Positions 55,471-64,000 of a stretch of DNA of 64,000 nt are shown here, piece after piece. Position numbers and translations under genes: made by a program. This DNA comes from Aureispira sp. CCB-QB1. GTDB taxonomy: Bacteria; Bacteroidota; Bacteroidia; Chitinophagales; Saprospiraceae. Below the pieces are notes generated by a model. The model saw only the letters and a program-made list of their open reading frames with translations, did not search any database and had not been told where the DNA came from. The stretch lies in contig CAMBRK010000013.1 in assembly GCA_945870185.1 (NCBI GenBank), forward strand, positions 18,913 through 82,912. The letters run 5' to 3'. The stretch's first letter is position 1, and every line of letters begins with the position of its first letter.

Positions 55471-55478
55471 TACATTTG
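55471..55478 (+). promoter_or_regulatory. Candidate -7 box (TACATTTG) of the GH92 gene
   Basis: TACATTTG lies 17 bp before the ATG at 55496. No TTG is found at the -33 distance, and the operator palindrome is not present here. Confidence 0.45.
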
Positions 55479-55495
55479 ACACGTAAAAATTTGTT

Positions 55496-57673
55496 ATGAA
55501 TTTTCTCAAAAGCATGTATATCGTATTAATATGTTTACCAGTTAGTTATGTATCTAGTTCCCAAGATGTAAACTTGTTTATAGGTACTGCTGGGCATGGG
55601 CACACCTACCCTGGGGCGACGGTGCCATTGGGTATGGTGCAGTTATCACCGGATACGGATGATTCTGGCTGGGATTGGTGCAGTGGGTATAACTACCAAG
55701 ATAGTACGATTATGGGTTTTAGTCATACACATCTCTCGGGTACAGGCATCTCAGATTTGGCAGATGTTCTGATTATGCCATTTGTGGGCAAAATAAGAAT
55801 GTTTCCAGGCAAAAAAGATGGGAGTGATGATGGGTATAGATCTAAGTTTTCTCATTATGAAGAAAATGCGGTACCTGGATATTATAACGTAGTTCTTAAA
55901 AAACACAATATTAAGGCTGAGCTAACTTCTGATCATTTTAGTGGTTACCATAGATATACATTTCCTGAAACGGATTCCGCTAGGGTTATTATTGATTTAC
56001 AACATGGTTTGGATCGCCATAGGACATGGCTGACTGAGCGGGTTTTGGATTCGGAATTAGTAGTGCTTGACTCAATGACCTTAAAAGGATATAGAAAGTC
56101 AACAGGATGGGCAAATATCCAGGAAGTATATTTTTTGATTAGGTTATCAAAGCCTTTTGTTCAATGTGGTATGTCTATACACGATATTTATCGCGAAGAT
56201 TGCTTGATAGCACGTGGGCGAAATATTAAAGGTGTGCTTAGTTTCAAAATGAAAAAAGGTGAGCAACTAGAAATGAAAGTAGACTTGAGTAATCGTTTTC
56301 CCATTCAGTTTGAACAGCACTCATCAAATGTTTTTAACTTTGATATTCAAAAGGAAAAGGCTAAGAATGAATGGATTTCAATTTTCGATCAAATTGAAGT
56401 AGATGGTCCTACCGATATTAAAAGAATTTTCTATACAGCATTGTATCATAATTTTCTAAGCCCAAATATTATTCACGGTCAATCTAGTAATGAAATTGAA
56501 TTAACAACGTTATCAAATTGGGATACATATAGGGCAGCGAACAGTATTAAGTTACTTTTTGGGGATGAAATTTTTAATAAATTTATGTGTGCTTCTTTTC
56601 TCGAGTTAGAAAGAAAGAATGGCTATTTGCCCGTTTGGAAACTTTGGGAAGATGAGGTTCATTGCATGGTTGGTTCTCCTGGTGTTCCTATCATGGTGGA
56701 GAATTTATTGAAACTTAACGAAACTGACTCACTATACATTGTTTCCATAGAAAATTCATTAAAAAACGACTCTCCCACTGCACCTTGGACGCTTTTTGAT
56801 ACATATGGCTACGTTCCCAACGATAAAGGCGAAATGCATGCAGTATCAAAGACATTAGAAATGTGTTATGCTCACGGCTGTGCGGCTGATTTATTCAAAA
56901 AATTAGGCAATAAAGAAAAGTATGCCTATCATTTACAGAAATCGCGCTACTACACCAACCTTTTTGACACTAAATCTGGGTTTTTTAGAGGGAAAAATAC
57001 CAATGGACAATTTGTTGAGCCCTTTGACCCCAATGTGACCAATGAAATTGATTTTGTAGAAGCTACACCATGGCAATATTTATTCCATGTACAACATGAC
57101 ATAGAAGCAATGATCAATTTGATGGGTGGCAAGTCTACATTTGCTGCAAAACTAGATGCTTTGTTTTCGGCAGGAAAAGGAAAAATTGATAAACATATTC
57201 TGGACATAACTGGATTGATCGGGCAGTATGCCCATGGTAACGAACCAAGTCATCATGTAGCTTACCTATATAATTTTGCCGACCAACCTTGGAAAACCCA
57301 GGAGAAGATTCATGATATTTGCACAACTTTTTATACAGATCAACCGGATGGACTCTGTGGCAATGAAGATTGCGGTCAAATGTCAGCTTGGTATATATTT
57401 TCAGCTTTGGGATTTTATCCTATACATCCTACTTCTGGAGTATATAATATTGGCAAAGCTATGGTAAAAAACGCCAAACTTAAACTGTCAAACGGTAATA
57501 TTTTTGAAATAAAAACCAAAAATTATCACCCTGATTACAAATATATTAAAGCTGTCAAGCTCAATGGAGAAAGATTGACAGAGCCTTTTATTTCTCATAC
57601 TGATATTATCAGAGGTGGAATCCTAGAGTTTGATTTTTCAGAAAAAGTAGAAAAAGATTGTTATAGAAAATAA
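55496..57673 (+). CDS. GH92-family alpha-mannosidase
   Basis: 725 residues. Signal peptide (YIVLICLPVSYVSS), then the whole GH92 two-domain structure: N-terminal beta domain (VNLFIGTAGHGHTYPGATVPLGM; GFSHTHLSGTG) and the (alpha/alpha)6 domain (NEPSHHVAYLYNF; GNEDCGQMSAWYIFSALG). GH92 enzymes are calcium-dependent exo-alpha-mannosidases that trim mannose from N-glycans or yeast mannan. No lipobox or T9SS domain was seen, so periplasmic location is likely. Linkage specificity (1,2/1,3/1,4/1,6) cannot be read here. Confidence 0.95.
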   Translation: MNFLKSMYIVLICLPVSYVSSSQDVNLFIGTAGHGHTYPGATVPLGMVQLSPDTDDSGWDWCSGYNYQDSTIMGFSHTHLSGTGISDLADVLIMPFVGKIRMFPGKKDGSDDGYRSKFSHYEENAVPGYYNVVLKKHNIKAELTSDHFSGYHRYTFPETDSARVIIDLQHGLDRHRTWLTERVLDSELVVLDSMTLKGYRKSTGWANIQEVYFLIRLSKPFVQCGMSIHDIYREDCLIARGRNIKGVLSFKMKKGEQLEMKVDLSNRFPIQFEQHSSNVFNFDIQKEKAKNEWISIFDQIEVDGPTDIKRIFYTALYHNFLSPNIIHGQSSNEIELTTLSNWDTYRAANSIKLLFGDEIFNKFMCASFLELERKNGYLPVWKLWEDEVHCMVGSPGVPIMVENLLKLNETDSLYIVSIENSLKNDSPTAPWTLFDTYGYVPNDKGEMHAVSKTLEMCYAHGCAADLFKKLGNKEKYAYHLQKSRYYTNLFDTKSGFFRGKNTNGQFVEPFDPNVTNEIDFVEATPWQYLFHVQHDIEAMINLMGGKSTFAAKLDALFSAGKGKIDKHILDITGLIGQYAHGNEPSHHVAYLYNFADQPWKTQEKIHDICTTFYTDQPDGLCGNEDCGQMSAWYIFSALGFYPIHPTSGVYNIGKAMVKNAKLKLSNGNIFEIKTKNYHPDYKYIKAVKLNGERLTEPFISHTDIIRGGILEFDFSEKVEKDCYRK

Positions 57674-57686
57674 TGATAAATTGACA

Positions 57687-58790
57687 TTATTTATGCAAGC
57701 TTTTAAAATAAGTTTTGTATTTTTTCACTCCTTCGTAAAAAAAATAAACTTCTCCTGTTACGCCTTTTAACCTGTTGGTTTTTATCATACTATCTAGCAT
57801 ACCTTGAGTTGGGTTGTAATCGTCTACCTGAAGTAAAATGCCAGGAACTACTTTTTGGTGATCAGTCGGATGTACCTGATTCTGATATATATTATCCAGT
57901 TCGTACTGATAGCGATCCATCTTGTATCTGTATACCTGTGGAATCACCAAATCCACCAAGTCTTTTTGAACCCATGAAGGCCAATCCTGAAGGTATTCTG
58001 CTTCTGACCAAGGGTAAATACTGGGAGCCATTGAAATGATAATGTCAGATTTTGCAGCTCTTACTTTTTTTACCATTGTGGATAGATACTCAGTCAATTT
58101 TGCAGACCTCCATTTGACCCAGTCATAGTTTTTAAAGTCGTCAGGTGGCAATGCTCCTCCATTTTCCTTTTGAAACAATTGTTTAGTATAATCATCATAA
58201 CCTGCAAGTGAAGGTAAAGCAGGAAGCCTGTCATCGCCCTGAATACCATCAACATCATAATTTTCCACAACCTCCAATATCAGAGATGTTACGAAATCCT
58301 GTACTTCAGGATTAAAGGCATTCATCCATTGAAACCCGTTTTTTGAGACTATATTTCCTTCTTTGTCTTTTGCAGCCCAATGTGGTTTTTTGTTGATGAT
58401 AGGTCCACCATCATCTTTTTTGTAAGAACATGAAAATCCAAATTCAAACCACGCATGAACTTTTATATTTCTTGCATGTGCAGCATCAATCAATTCTTGT
58501 AGGGGATCTCTGCCCTTCAGTTCTGGTTGAATTTCTACACCTGTAAGTTCTTTCATAATTTTACTGGGATATGTTGTGGTGGCATTATTCCAAGTTACTG
58601 CAAAGATGTGATTAAAACCTAGTGAATCGCACAGTGCTACTGCTTCCAAAATATTTTCTTTACTAAATAAAGCATCACTAGCTATATTAGTGAGCCAAAC
58701 CCCTCTAATGTCAATTCTTTTCTTAAAGTTAGAATGTGTTTTACATGATATTATTAAGGTTAGAAACATTGTAAAAAAAATAAACTTCAT
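57687..58790 (-). CDS. GHL10/DUF187 family glycosyl hydrolase-like lipoprotein
   Basis: 367 residues. Lipoprotein signal with Cys16 (FLTLIISC), then a TIM barrel of the GHL10 type: RGVWLTNIASDALFS, SLGFNHIFAVTWNN, HARNIKVHAWFEFGFS, VDGIQGDDRLPALP, and IISMAPSIYPWSEAEYLQDW. Members act on unknown polysaccharides at the cell surface or in the periplasm. It is divergent from the NagB-PIG-L gene; the 118-bp gap holds the operator palindrome at 58858. On the minus strand TAACTTTG (58879-58872) may be its -7 box. Confidence 0.85.
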   Translation of the reverse strand: MKFIFFTMFLTLIISCKTHSNFKKRIDIRGVWLTNIASDALFSKENILEAVALCDSLGFNHIFAVTWNNATTTYPSKIMKELTGVEIQPELKGRDPLQELIDAAHARNIKVHAWFEFGFSCSYKKDDGGPIINKKPHWAAKDKEGNIVSKNGFQWMNAFNPEVQDFVTSLILEVVENYDVDGIQGDDRLPALPSLAGYDDYTKQLFQKENGGALPPDDFKNYDWVKWRSAKLTEYLSTMVKKVRAAKSDIIISMAPSIYPWSEAEYLQDWPSWVQKDLVDLVIPQVYRYKMDRYQYELDNIYQNQVHPTDHQKVVPGILLQVDDYNPTQGMLDSMIKTNRLKGVTGEVYFFYEGVKKYKTYFKSLHK

Positions 58791-58857
58791 TTTTTAAATT
58801 TTAAAAGACAAAAGAAAGATTATTTTTAAATAAAAAAATAAAAAAGTAAAGAAATTA

Positions 58858-58875
58858 TTTGTGCACGTGCACAAA
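58858..58875. promoter_or_regulatory. Perfect 18-bp palindrome, candidate LacI-family operator, site 2
   Basis: TTTGTGCACGTGCACAAA is its own reverse complement with a central CG, as in many LacI-family operators. It covers the -33 TTG (58859-58861) of the NagB-PIG-L promoter and lies 5 bp before the -7 box, between two divergent sugar genes. Confidence 0.75.
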
Positions 58876-58888
58876 GTTATTACTTTTG
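58859..58888 (+). promoter_or_regulatory. Promoter of NagB-PIG-L and SusC genes
   Basis: TTG at 58859-58861, 19 bp, TACTTTTG at 58881-58888, then 20 bp to the ATG at 58909. Confidence 0.75.
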
Positions 58889-58908
58889 TCACTTAATAGA
58901 TCAATTTA

Positions 58909-60858
58909 ATGACATCTACTAGCGGAAACATAGTGCAAGATAATCAAAATGGCCTAAAATATCAACTTAAGAGTTTTGAAAAGATTCCCATTAAATTTTG
59001 GGAAAATCCAGATGATGGCGCTTTACACATCGCAAGATATATAGCTTTATGCATTCGTCAAAAGCAACAAGATAATGAGCTTATTGTATTAGGATTGGCC
59101 ACAGGATCTTCTCCTATTAAAATATACAACGAACTTGTGCGTATGCACAGAGAAGAAGGTCTCTCCTTTACTAATGTTGTCACCTTCAACTTGGATGAAT
59201 ATTACCCCATGCAACCTGACTCCAATCAGTCTTATGTCAAGTTTATGAACGAATTTTTGTTCAATCATATAGATATCAAAAAAGAGAATATTCACATACC
59301 TAATGGCAACTTACCTATGGAGTTTGTGGAAAACTTTTGCCAGGAGTACGAGAAAAAAATTGATTTTTATGGGGGTATCGATATCCAAATCCTCGGTATC
59401 GGCCGTACGGGTCATATTGGATTCAATGAGCCCGGATCATGGCTGACATCGAGAACAAGATTGGTCAAACTAGATCACCTGACGAGAATCGATGCTGTCA
59501 AAGATTTTGGAAAAGAGGAAAATGTTCCATACCGCGCCATTACTATGGGTATAAATACCATCATTAAGGCCAGGCAAGTGTTCATCATGGCATGGGGCAC
59601 ACACAAAGCTTCTATTGTCCAGCAAACTATAGAAGGTGAGATCACTGAAATGATTCCCGCTACGTACCTTCAAAATCATCCTAATGTCAAATTTTATCTA
59701 GATGCCGCCGCTTCATCGGAACTGACTCGTATCAAAACGCCATGGCTAGCAGGTATATGTAATTGGGATGATAAATTGATCGCTAAAGCAGTGATATGGT
59801 TGTCGCTAAAACTTAAAAAACCGCTTTTAAAACTTACAGACGAAGACTATATCAACAATGGTTTATCAGAGCTAATAGCTGAATATATCAGTGCATACAC
59901 TTTAAATATTAAGATATTCAACAAACTACAACATACCATCACGGGTTGGCCAGGTGGAAAACCCAATGCGGACGACACCAATCGTCCAGAACGGGCTAAT
60001 CCTACAAAGAAGCGGGTCATCATATTCAGTCCTCATCCGGATGATGATGTGATTTCTATGGGTGGTACCTTCCTGAGATTGGTAGAGCAAGGTCATGAAG
60101 TACATGTAGCTTACCAAGTGTCCGGAAATATTGCAGTACATGATACGGACGCATGGCGATATGCTGAATTTATGGGATCATATACCAAAGCCATGGGACT
60201 GGATCATCCAGAACTTGCTAAAATCGTGGGAAAAGTCACCAAATTTATTGATAAAAAGCAAGCCAATGACACTGACATTAAAGAGTTGCGCATGCTCAAA
60301 GGTATCATCAGGCGACAAGAGGCCCGAAGCGGTGCGATATATTGTGGGCTAAGTGACAAAAATATTCATTTTTTGGACATGCCTTTTTATGAAACCGGTG
60401 GAGTCAGAAAAAATAAACTCACCGATGAAGATTATGCATTAATCACCAAATTACTCAACGAAGTCAAACCACATCAAGTATATGCTGCAGGAGATCTTGC
60501 AGACCCACATGGTACGCATAGGGTATGTCTTGATGCTATATTTGAAGCATTTGATCGTAGTAAAGACCAGAAATGGTGGAATGATTGCTACTTATGGCTT
60601 TACAGAGGCGCTTGGCATGAGTGGCCTATAGATGAGATCGAAATGGCAGTACCTATCAGCCCTGATGAATTGATGAGGAAGCGTAAGGCTATTTTTATGC
60701 ATCAGTCTCAAAAAGATCATCCCGTTTTTCCTGGTGAAGATACGCGGGAATTCTGGCAAAGAGCAGAGGACAGAAACCGAGCAACAGCCAATATGTATAA
60801 TACCTTGGGACTCGCTGAGTATGAAGCGATGGAGGCATTTGTAAGATGGAAATTTTAA
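58909..60858 (+). CDS. NagB-type deaminase fused to a PIG-L deacetylase
   Basis: 649 residues, cytosolic. Residues about 30-285 are a glucosamine-6-phosphate deaminase/isomerase fold (LGLATGSSP at 62-70; NLDEY at 94-98; GIGRTGHIGFNEPG at 163-176). Residues about 368-610 are a PIG-L/LmbE zinc deacetylase (HPDDD at 376-380; DPHGTHR). NagB turns GlcN6P into Fru6P and ammonia; PIG-L enzymes deacetylate GlcNAc groups, so the fusion could do both steps. The E. coli catalytic Asp141 of the deaminase is Thr168 here, so activity is not assured. It shares a promoter region with the GHL10 gene and is 38 bp upstream of the SusC gene. Confidence 0.9.
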   Translation: MTSTSGNIVQDNQNGLKYQLKSFEKIPIKFWENPDDGALHIARYIALCIRQKQQDNELIVLGLATGSSPIKIYNELVRMHREEGLSFTNVVTFNLDEYYPMQPDSNQSYVKFMNEFLFNHIDIKKENIHIPNGNLPMEFVENFCQEYEKKIDFYGGIDIQILGIGRTGHIGFNEPGSWLTSRTRLVKLDHLTRIDAVKDFGKEENVPYRAITMGINTIIKARQVFIMAWGTHKASIVQQTIEGEITEMIPATYLQNHPNVKFYLDAAASSELTRIKTPWLAGICNWDDKLIAKAVIWLSLKLKKPLLKLTDEDYINNGLSELIAEYISAYTLNIKIFNKLQHTITGWPGGKPNADDTNRPERANPTKKRVIIFSPHPDDDVISMGGTFLRLVEQGHEVHVAYQVSGNIAVHDTDAWRYAEFMGSYTKAMGLDHPELAKIVGKVTKFIDKKQANDTDIKELRMLKGIIRRQEARSGAIYCGLSDKNIHFLDMPFYETGGVRKNKLTDEDYALITKLLNEVKPHQVYAAGDLADPHGTHRVCLDAIFEAFDRSKDQKWWNDCYLWLYRGAWHEWPIDEIEMAVPISPDELMRKRKAIFMHQSQKDHPVFPGEDTREFWQRAEDRNRATANMYNTLGLAEYEAMEAFVRWKF

Positions 60859-60896
60859 TTTTTTTAACTTTTATTAATTAACAAAATCATTAAAGC

Positions 60897-63800
60897 ATGA
60901 CAGTGAATTTTAAACAAATGATGTTGAAAACAAAAGATCGGGCAGGAGATGTCAAATCTTGGGTTTCATGTCTGATGTTGTTACTGGCTGGATGGAGCAT
61001 TAGTGCACAGACAGTTTCCGGTACGGTTTCAGATAAAAATGGTACACCATTGATTGGTGCATCAGTATTGGAAAAAGGTACTAGCAATGGTACCATTACA
61101 GACATTGATGGTAACTTTAGTCTTAATTTGACCAAAGCGCCTGCAGTTTTGGAAGTTTCTTATATTGGCTATGGTACGATGACTTATGATGTTGCTGGTG
61201 CGCAATCTGGTATGGCTATATCGCTTTCAGAAGGAACAGCCTTATCAGAAGTTGTTATTACTGCTTTAGGTATAGAAAGGAAATCCAAAAACCTTACTTA
61301 TGCCGTTCAGAAAATTGACGGTAATCAAATCAATACAATAAGAGATGCTAATTTTGTCAACACTTTGAATGGAAAAGTTGCAGGTCTAGTAGTGACTACA
61401 GGCGCAGGTGGACCTGGTGCAGCATCTAGAGTAGTGCTTAGAGGTAACCGATCTATCAGTGGGTCTAATAATGCGATGTTTGTTGTAGACGGTGTTCCTA
61501 TAGATAATACCAATCGTGGTCAGGCAGGAAATGACTTTGGAGGGTACAACACTTCTGATGGTGCTGCTAACATCAATCCAGACGATATTGACAATATTAG
61601 TGTTTTGAAAGGAGCCGCAGCTGCAGCCTTATATGGTAGTCGTGCCGCAAATGGCGTCATTTTGATCACCACCAAAAAAGGTAAGTCTGGAAAAATTTCA
61701 GTTGATTTCAATGGTGGTGTATCATCAGAAGCTCCATTATTACTTCCTAGCTTGCAAAATACTTATACCCAGGGTAATGGTGGACTGAGCAATACAACTT
61801 CTTCTGGCAGCTGGGGTGGAACCGGAAGTACATTCTCCAACAATGTAAGTGATTTTTTTAGAAATGCTTTCTCCACTAATGCTAGTGTGGCTGTATCAGG
61901 TGGTACAGATAAAACTCAAGCTTATTTTTCTTTTACCAATGTCAATACTCAAGGTATAGTCCCTGGTAATGAGTTGAAGAGAAATACTTTGAATCTTAGA
62001 ATCAATAATCAACTTACAGACAAACTATCTCTAGACTCTAGGATTACATACACAAAGCAAAATATCGATAACAGAATTAAAATAGGGGAAGAAGGTGGTA
62101 CCGTAATGAATTTATACAAAATACCAAGAAGTGTTGATTTAAATACCTATAACGAAGATATTGATACAAATACTAATAGACCCAATTTCGAAAGAGCAGA
62201 TGGCACTCCTAAATATTGGACTACATCTTCTATCTACATGAATCCTTATTGGACAGTAAATCGTACTACAAACAACGAAAATAGAAGTAGAGTGAGTTTT
62301 TTATCATCACTCACATATAAAATTACTGATAATCTGAGCCTCATGGGACGGGCAAGTCTAGATGGATACAATGATAAAGAGTGGTTTAAGTTTTATGACG
62401 GTACCTTACTTTTTGCGCAGCAAGGTGGCTCATATAGGGAGGGCTTTAGTAATATTAGTGAAAATAATTTTGAATTACTCTTGAATGGTAAAAGTAATCT
62501 TGGGAGTAAGCTAAGATTGGATTATGTTTTTGGTACAGCTTTAAATCAAAGAAAATTGGAATATTCTCAGACTAATGCAAATGGTCTATTGGTTCCCAAT
62601 CAATTTTTTACAGGATTTGGTCGTAACCTCAGTGCAGGAGGTATCAATGAGAGAAGAGAGATACAATCAGTATACGGAACAGCGTCATTGGCATACAATG
62701 ATTATTTGATTTTTGATTTGACAGCAAGAAACGATTGGTCATCTACGCTACCTTCTCCTCATGCATTTTTCTACCCTTCTGTAGGTGCTACTGCAATTTT
62801 GAGTGATATGATGTCAATGCCGGATGTTATTGATTTTGCAAAAATTAGAGGATCTTGGACGCAAGTAGGTAATGATGCCCCCGTTGCTGTCCTGAATCAG
62901 TTCTATTCCCTCAATCAAGGTGGTACCGGTGGACTTATATCGAGAGATGGATTGAAAGCAATTCCTGACCTTAAACCTGAATTGACAAGTGCCTTGGAAT
63001 TTGGGTTGGATCTACGCATGTTTAACAATAGAATGGGGTTGGACCTTACATGGTATAAATCTAACTCAATAAATCAATTGATCAATATTCCTTTGCCTAC
63101 TCCTTCAGGTTTTTCAAGTTCTTATCTCAATGCTGGAAATATTCAAAACACAGGTATCGAAGCTTCTTTAAGTTATAAAGTACTAAATACCGACAAAGTA
63201 TCTTACAAAGCCACAGTAAATTATGCTAGAAATAGGAATGAAGTGATAGAGCTTTCTGATAAAGTCAAAGAAACTTTCTTAAGTGGTGGATTTGGTCGTA
63301 CTGCGGGAGTTTTAGTAAGAGAAGGATCTCCTTATGGTGAGTTGTATGCTGAAGGTTGGAAAAAAGATGCTCAAGGTAGATATTTAGTTAATGACAAAGG
63401 CCTTCCAATTGGAAGTGGCGGAGGTAAAACTTACGTGGGAAATTTTAACCCAGATTTCACTTTGGCTCTAAACAATGAAATTACCTTCGGAAATTTCAAT
63501 ATTGGATTGCTTTTAGACGGTCGCTTTGGCGGTGTCATGACTTCTGGGGCTGACCAAAACTTAGCTTTTGATGGTAATGCGGATTACACCACTGCGGGTA
63601 GAGATGGCAGTATCTTACTAGATGCCTTCACTGAAACAGGAGAGAAAAATACTAAAAAAATCAGTGCTGAACAATTATGGACAACAGTGTCTCAAGGAAG
63701 ATATGCTTGGGGTGAATTTTTTACCTATGATGCTACTAATGTAAGGGTTAGAGAATTGTCTTTAGGATACAGATTTGCGTTGAGCAATACAAGCGCTTTT

Positions 63801-64000
63801 AAGCACCTTACTGTATCTTTGGTAGGTAGAAATCTTCTTTTCCTTTACAGAGGAAATTCAATCTTAGACATACCAGGGGTACCTACTCGCAAAATGAACT
63901 TCGATCCAGATATCAATTTAGGTGCAGGTAATTTTCAAGGAATTGAATATGGAAATATTCCTTCTACTAGATCTATTGGTGTAAACTTTAAATTTGGTTT
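60897..64000 (+). CDS. SusC/RagA-family TonB-dependent outer-membrane receptor (3' end cut by window)
   Basis: 1034 complete codons with no stop before the window ends. Signal peptide (SCLMLLLAGWSISAQ), CarboxypepD_reg-like domain at about 40-115 (TVSGTVSDKNGTPLIGASV; GTITDIDGNFSL), TonB-dependent plug at about 118-260 (VVITALGIERKSKNLTYAVQ; LRGNRSISGSNNAMFVVDGVP; ISVLKGAAAAALYGSRAANGV) and a 22-strand barrel. The last residues read SIGVNFKFG plus TT, the usual SusC ending, so only a base or two and the stop are missing. It imports oligosaccharides with a SusD lipoprotein, expected just beyond the window. It lies 38 bp after the NagB fusion, probably in one operon. Confidence 0.95.
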   Translation, partial: MTVNFKQMMLKTKDRAGDVKSWVSCLMLLLAGWSISAQTVSGTVSDKNGTPLIGASVLEKGTSNGTITDIDGNFSLNLTKAPAVLEVSYIGYGTMTYDVAGAQSGMAISLSEGTALSEVVITALGIERKSKNLTYAVQKIDGNQINTIRDANFVNTLNGKVAGLVVTTGAGGPGAASRVVLRGNRSISGSNNAMFVVDGVPIDNTNRGQAGNDFGGYNTSDGAANINPDDIDNISVLKGAAAAALYGSRAANGVILITTKKGKSGKISVDFNGGVSSEAPLLLPSLQNTYTQGNGGLSNTTSSGSWGGTGSTFSNNVSDFFRNAFSTNASVAVSGGTDKTQAYFSFTNVNTQGIVPGNELKRNTLNLRINNQLTDKLSLDSRITYTKQNIDNRIKIGEEGGTVMNLYKIPRSVDLNTYNEDIDTNTNRPNFERADGTPKYWTTSSIYMNPYWTVNRTTNNENRSRVSFLSSLTYKITDNLSLMGRASLDGYNDKEWFKFYDGTLLFAQQGGSYREGFSNISENNFELLLNGKSNLGSKLRLDYVFGTALNQRKLEYSQTNANGLLVPNQFFTGFGRNLSAGGINERREIQSVYGTASLAYNDYLIFDLTARNDWSSTLPSPHAFFYPSVGATAILSDMMSMPDVIDFAKIRGSWTQVGNDAPVAVLNQFYSLNQGGTGGLISRDGLKAIPDLKPELTSALEFGLDLRMFNNRMGLDLTWYKSNSINQLINIPLPTPSGFSSSYLNAGNIQNTGIEASLSYKVLNTDKVSYKATVNYARNRNEVIELSDKVKETFLSGGFGRTAGVLVREGSPYGELYAEGWKKDAQGRYLVNDKGLPIGSGGGKTYVGNFNPDFTLALNNEITFGNFNIGLLLDGRFGGVMTSGADQNLAFDGNADYTTAGRDGSILLDAFTETGEKNTKKISAEQLWTTVSQGRYAWGEFFTYDATNVRVRELSLGYRFALSNTSAFKHLTVSLVGRNLLFLYRGNSILDIPGVPTRKMNFDPDINLGAGNFQGIEYGNIPSTRSIGVNFKFG

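Overview
The window looks like chromosome from an AT-rich member of the Bacteroidota, probably near the Saprospiria/Chitinophagia (inference). Supporting signs are many secreted proteins ending in type IX secretion (T9SS) sorting domains, an ECF sigma/FecR pair, a SusC-type TonB-dependent receptor, TAnnTTTG promoter boxes, and starts without Shine-Dalgarno sites. No rRNA, tRNA, CRISPR array, prophage or insertion sequence was seen. The one RNA gene recognised is rnpB.

Layout. 1-2175: 5' part of a giant secreted multi-repeat protein (minus strand). 2.9-12.5 kb: housekeeping and accessory genes (desaturase, ElaA-like acetyltransferase, degenerate EEP protein, lamin-tail surface protein, asd, a long coiled-coil protein, radA, a DCC protein). 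12.5-22.3 kb: a minus-strand surface block with two T9SS cargo proteins (one a trypsin-like protease fused to a beta-helix), FecR anti-sigma, ECF sigma factor and a large NtrY-like histidine kinase. 22.6-25.2 kb: VIT/vWA T9SS protein and rnpB. 25.2-29.5 kb: oligopeptide ABC importer (solute-binding protein plus two enlarged permeases, no ATPase). 29.7-32.9 kb: a TIGR01777-type epimerase, a hairpin-rich gene-free island, and a DEAD-family helicase. 33.3-45.8 kb: T9SS beta-helix protein, T9SS peptidoglycan amidase, Arg/Trp-rich protein, guaB, LVIVD lipoprotein plus barrel protein, tadA, a DUF1826-like protein, S41 peptidase, a sorting-domain-only miniprotein and DinB.

45.9-64 kb is a glycan catabolic locus: LacI regulator, SGNH esterase, sugar MFS porter, exported FAD oxidoreductase, sodium:solute symporter, DUF4434 protein, AGE-type epimerase, GH92 alpha-mannosidase, GHL10 hydrolase, a NagB-PIG-L fusion and a SusC receptor that runs off the end. 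Together they suggest uptake and trimming of mannose/N-acetylhexosamine glycans, followed by ManNAc-to-GlcNAc epimerisation and deacetylation/deamination.

Most notable observations: (i) an 18-bp perfect palindrome at 58858-58875 with a 14/18 match at 49392-49409, each covering the -33 element of a promoter and ending 5-6 bp before its -7 box, a likely LacI-family operator set; (ii) an island at 30.77-31.32 kb with a 44-bp perfect palindrome, four hairpins sharing a GCTTTGC apex on different stems, and a 43-bp repeat pair in which one copy carries a 21-bp palindromic insert; (iii) a consensus promoter that ends 3 bp before the guaB ATG, implying a leaderless message; (iv) an orphan minus-strand terminator at 10524-10560 suggesting an unannotated small RNA. 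Several long-ORF starts (TTG/GTG) overlap promoter boxes, so downstream ATGs were chosen.
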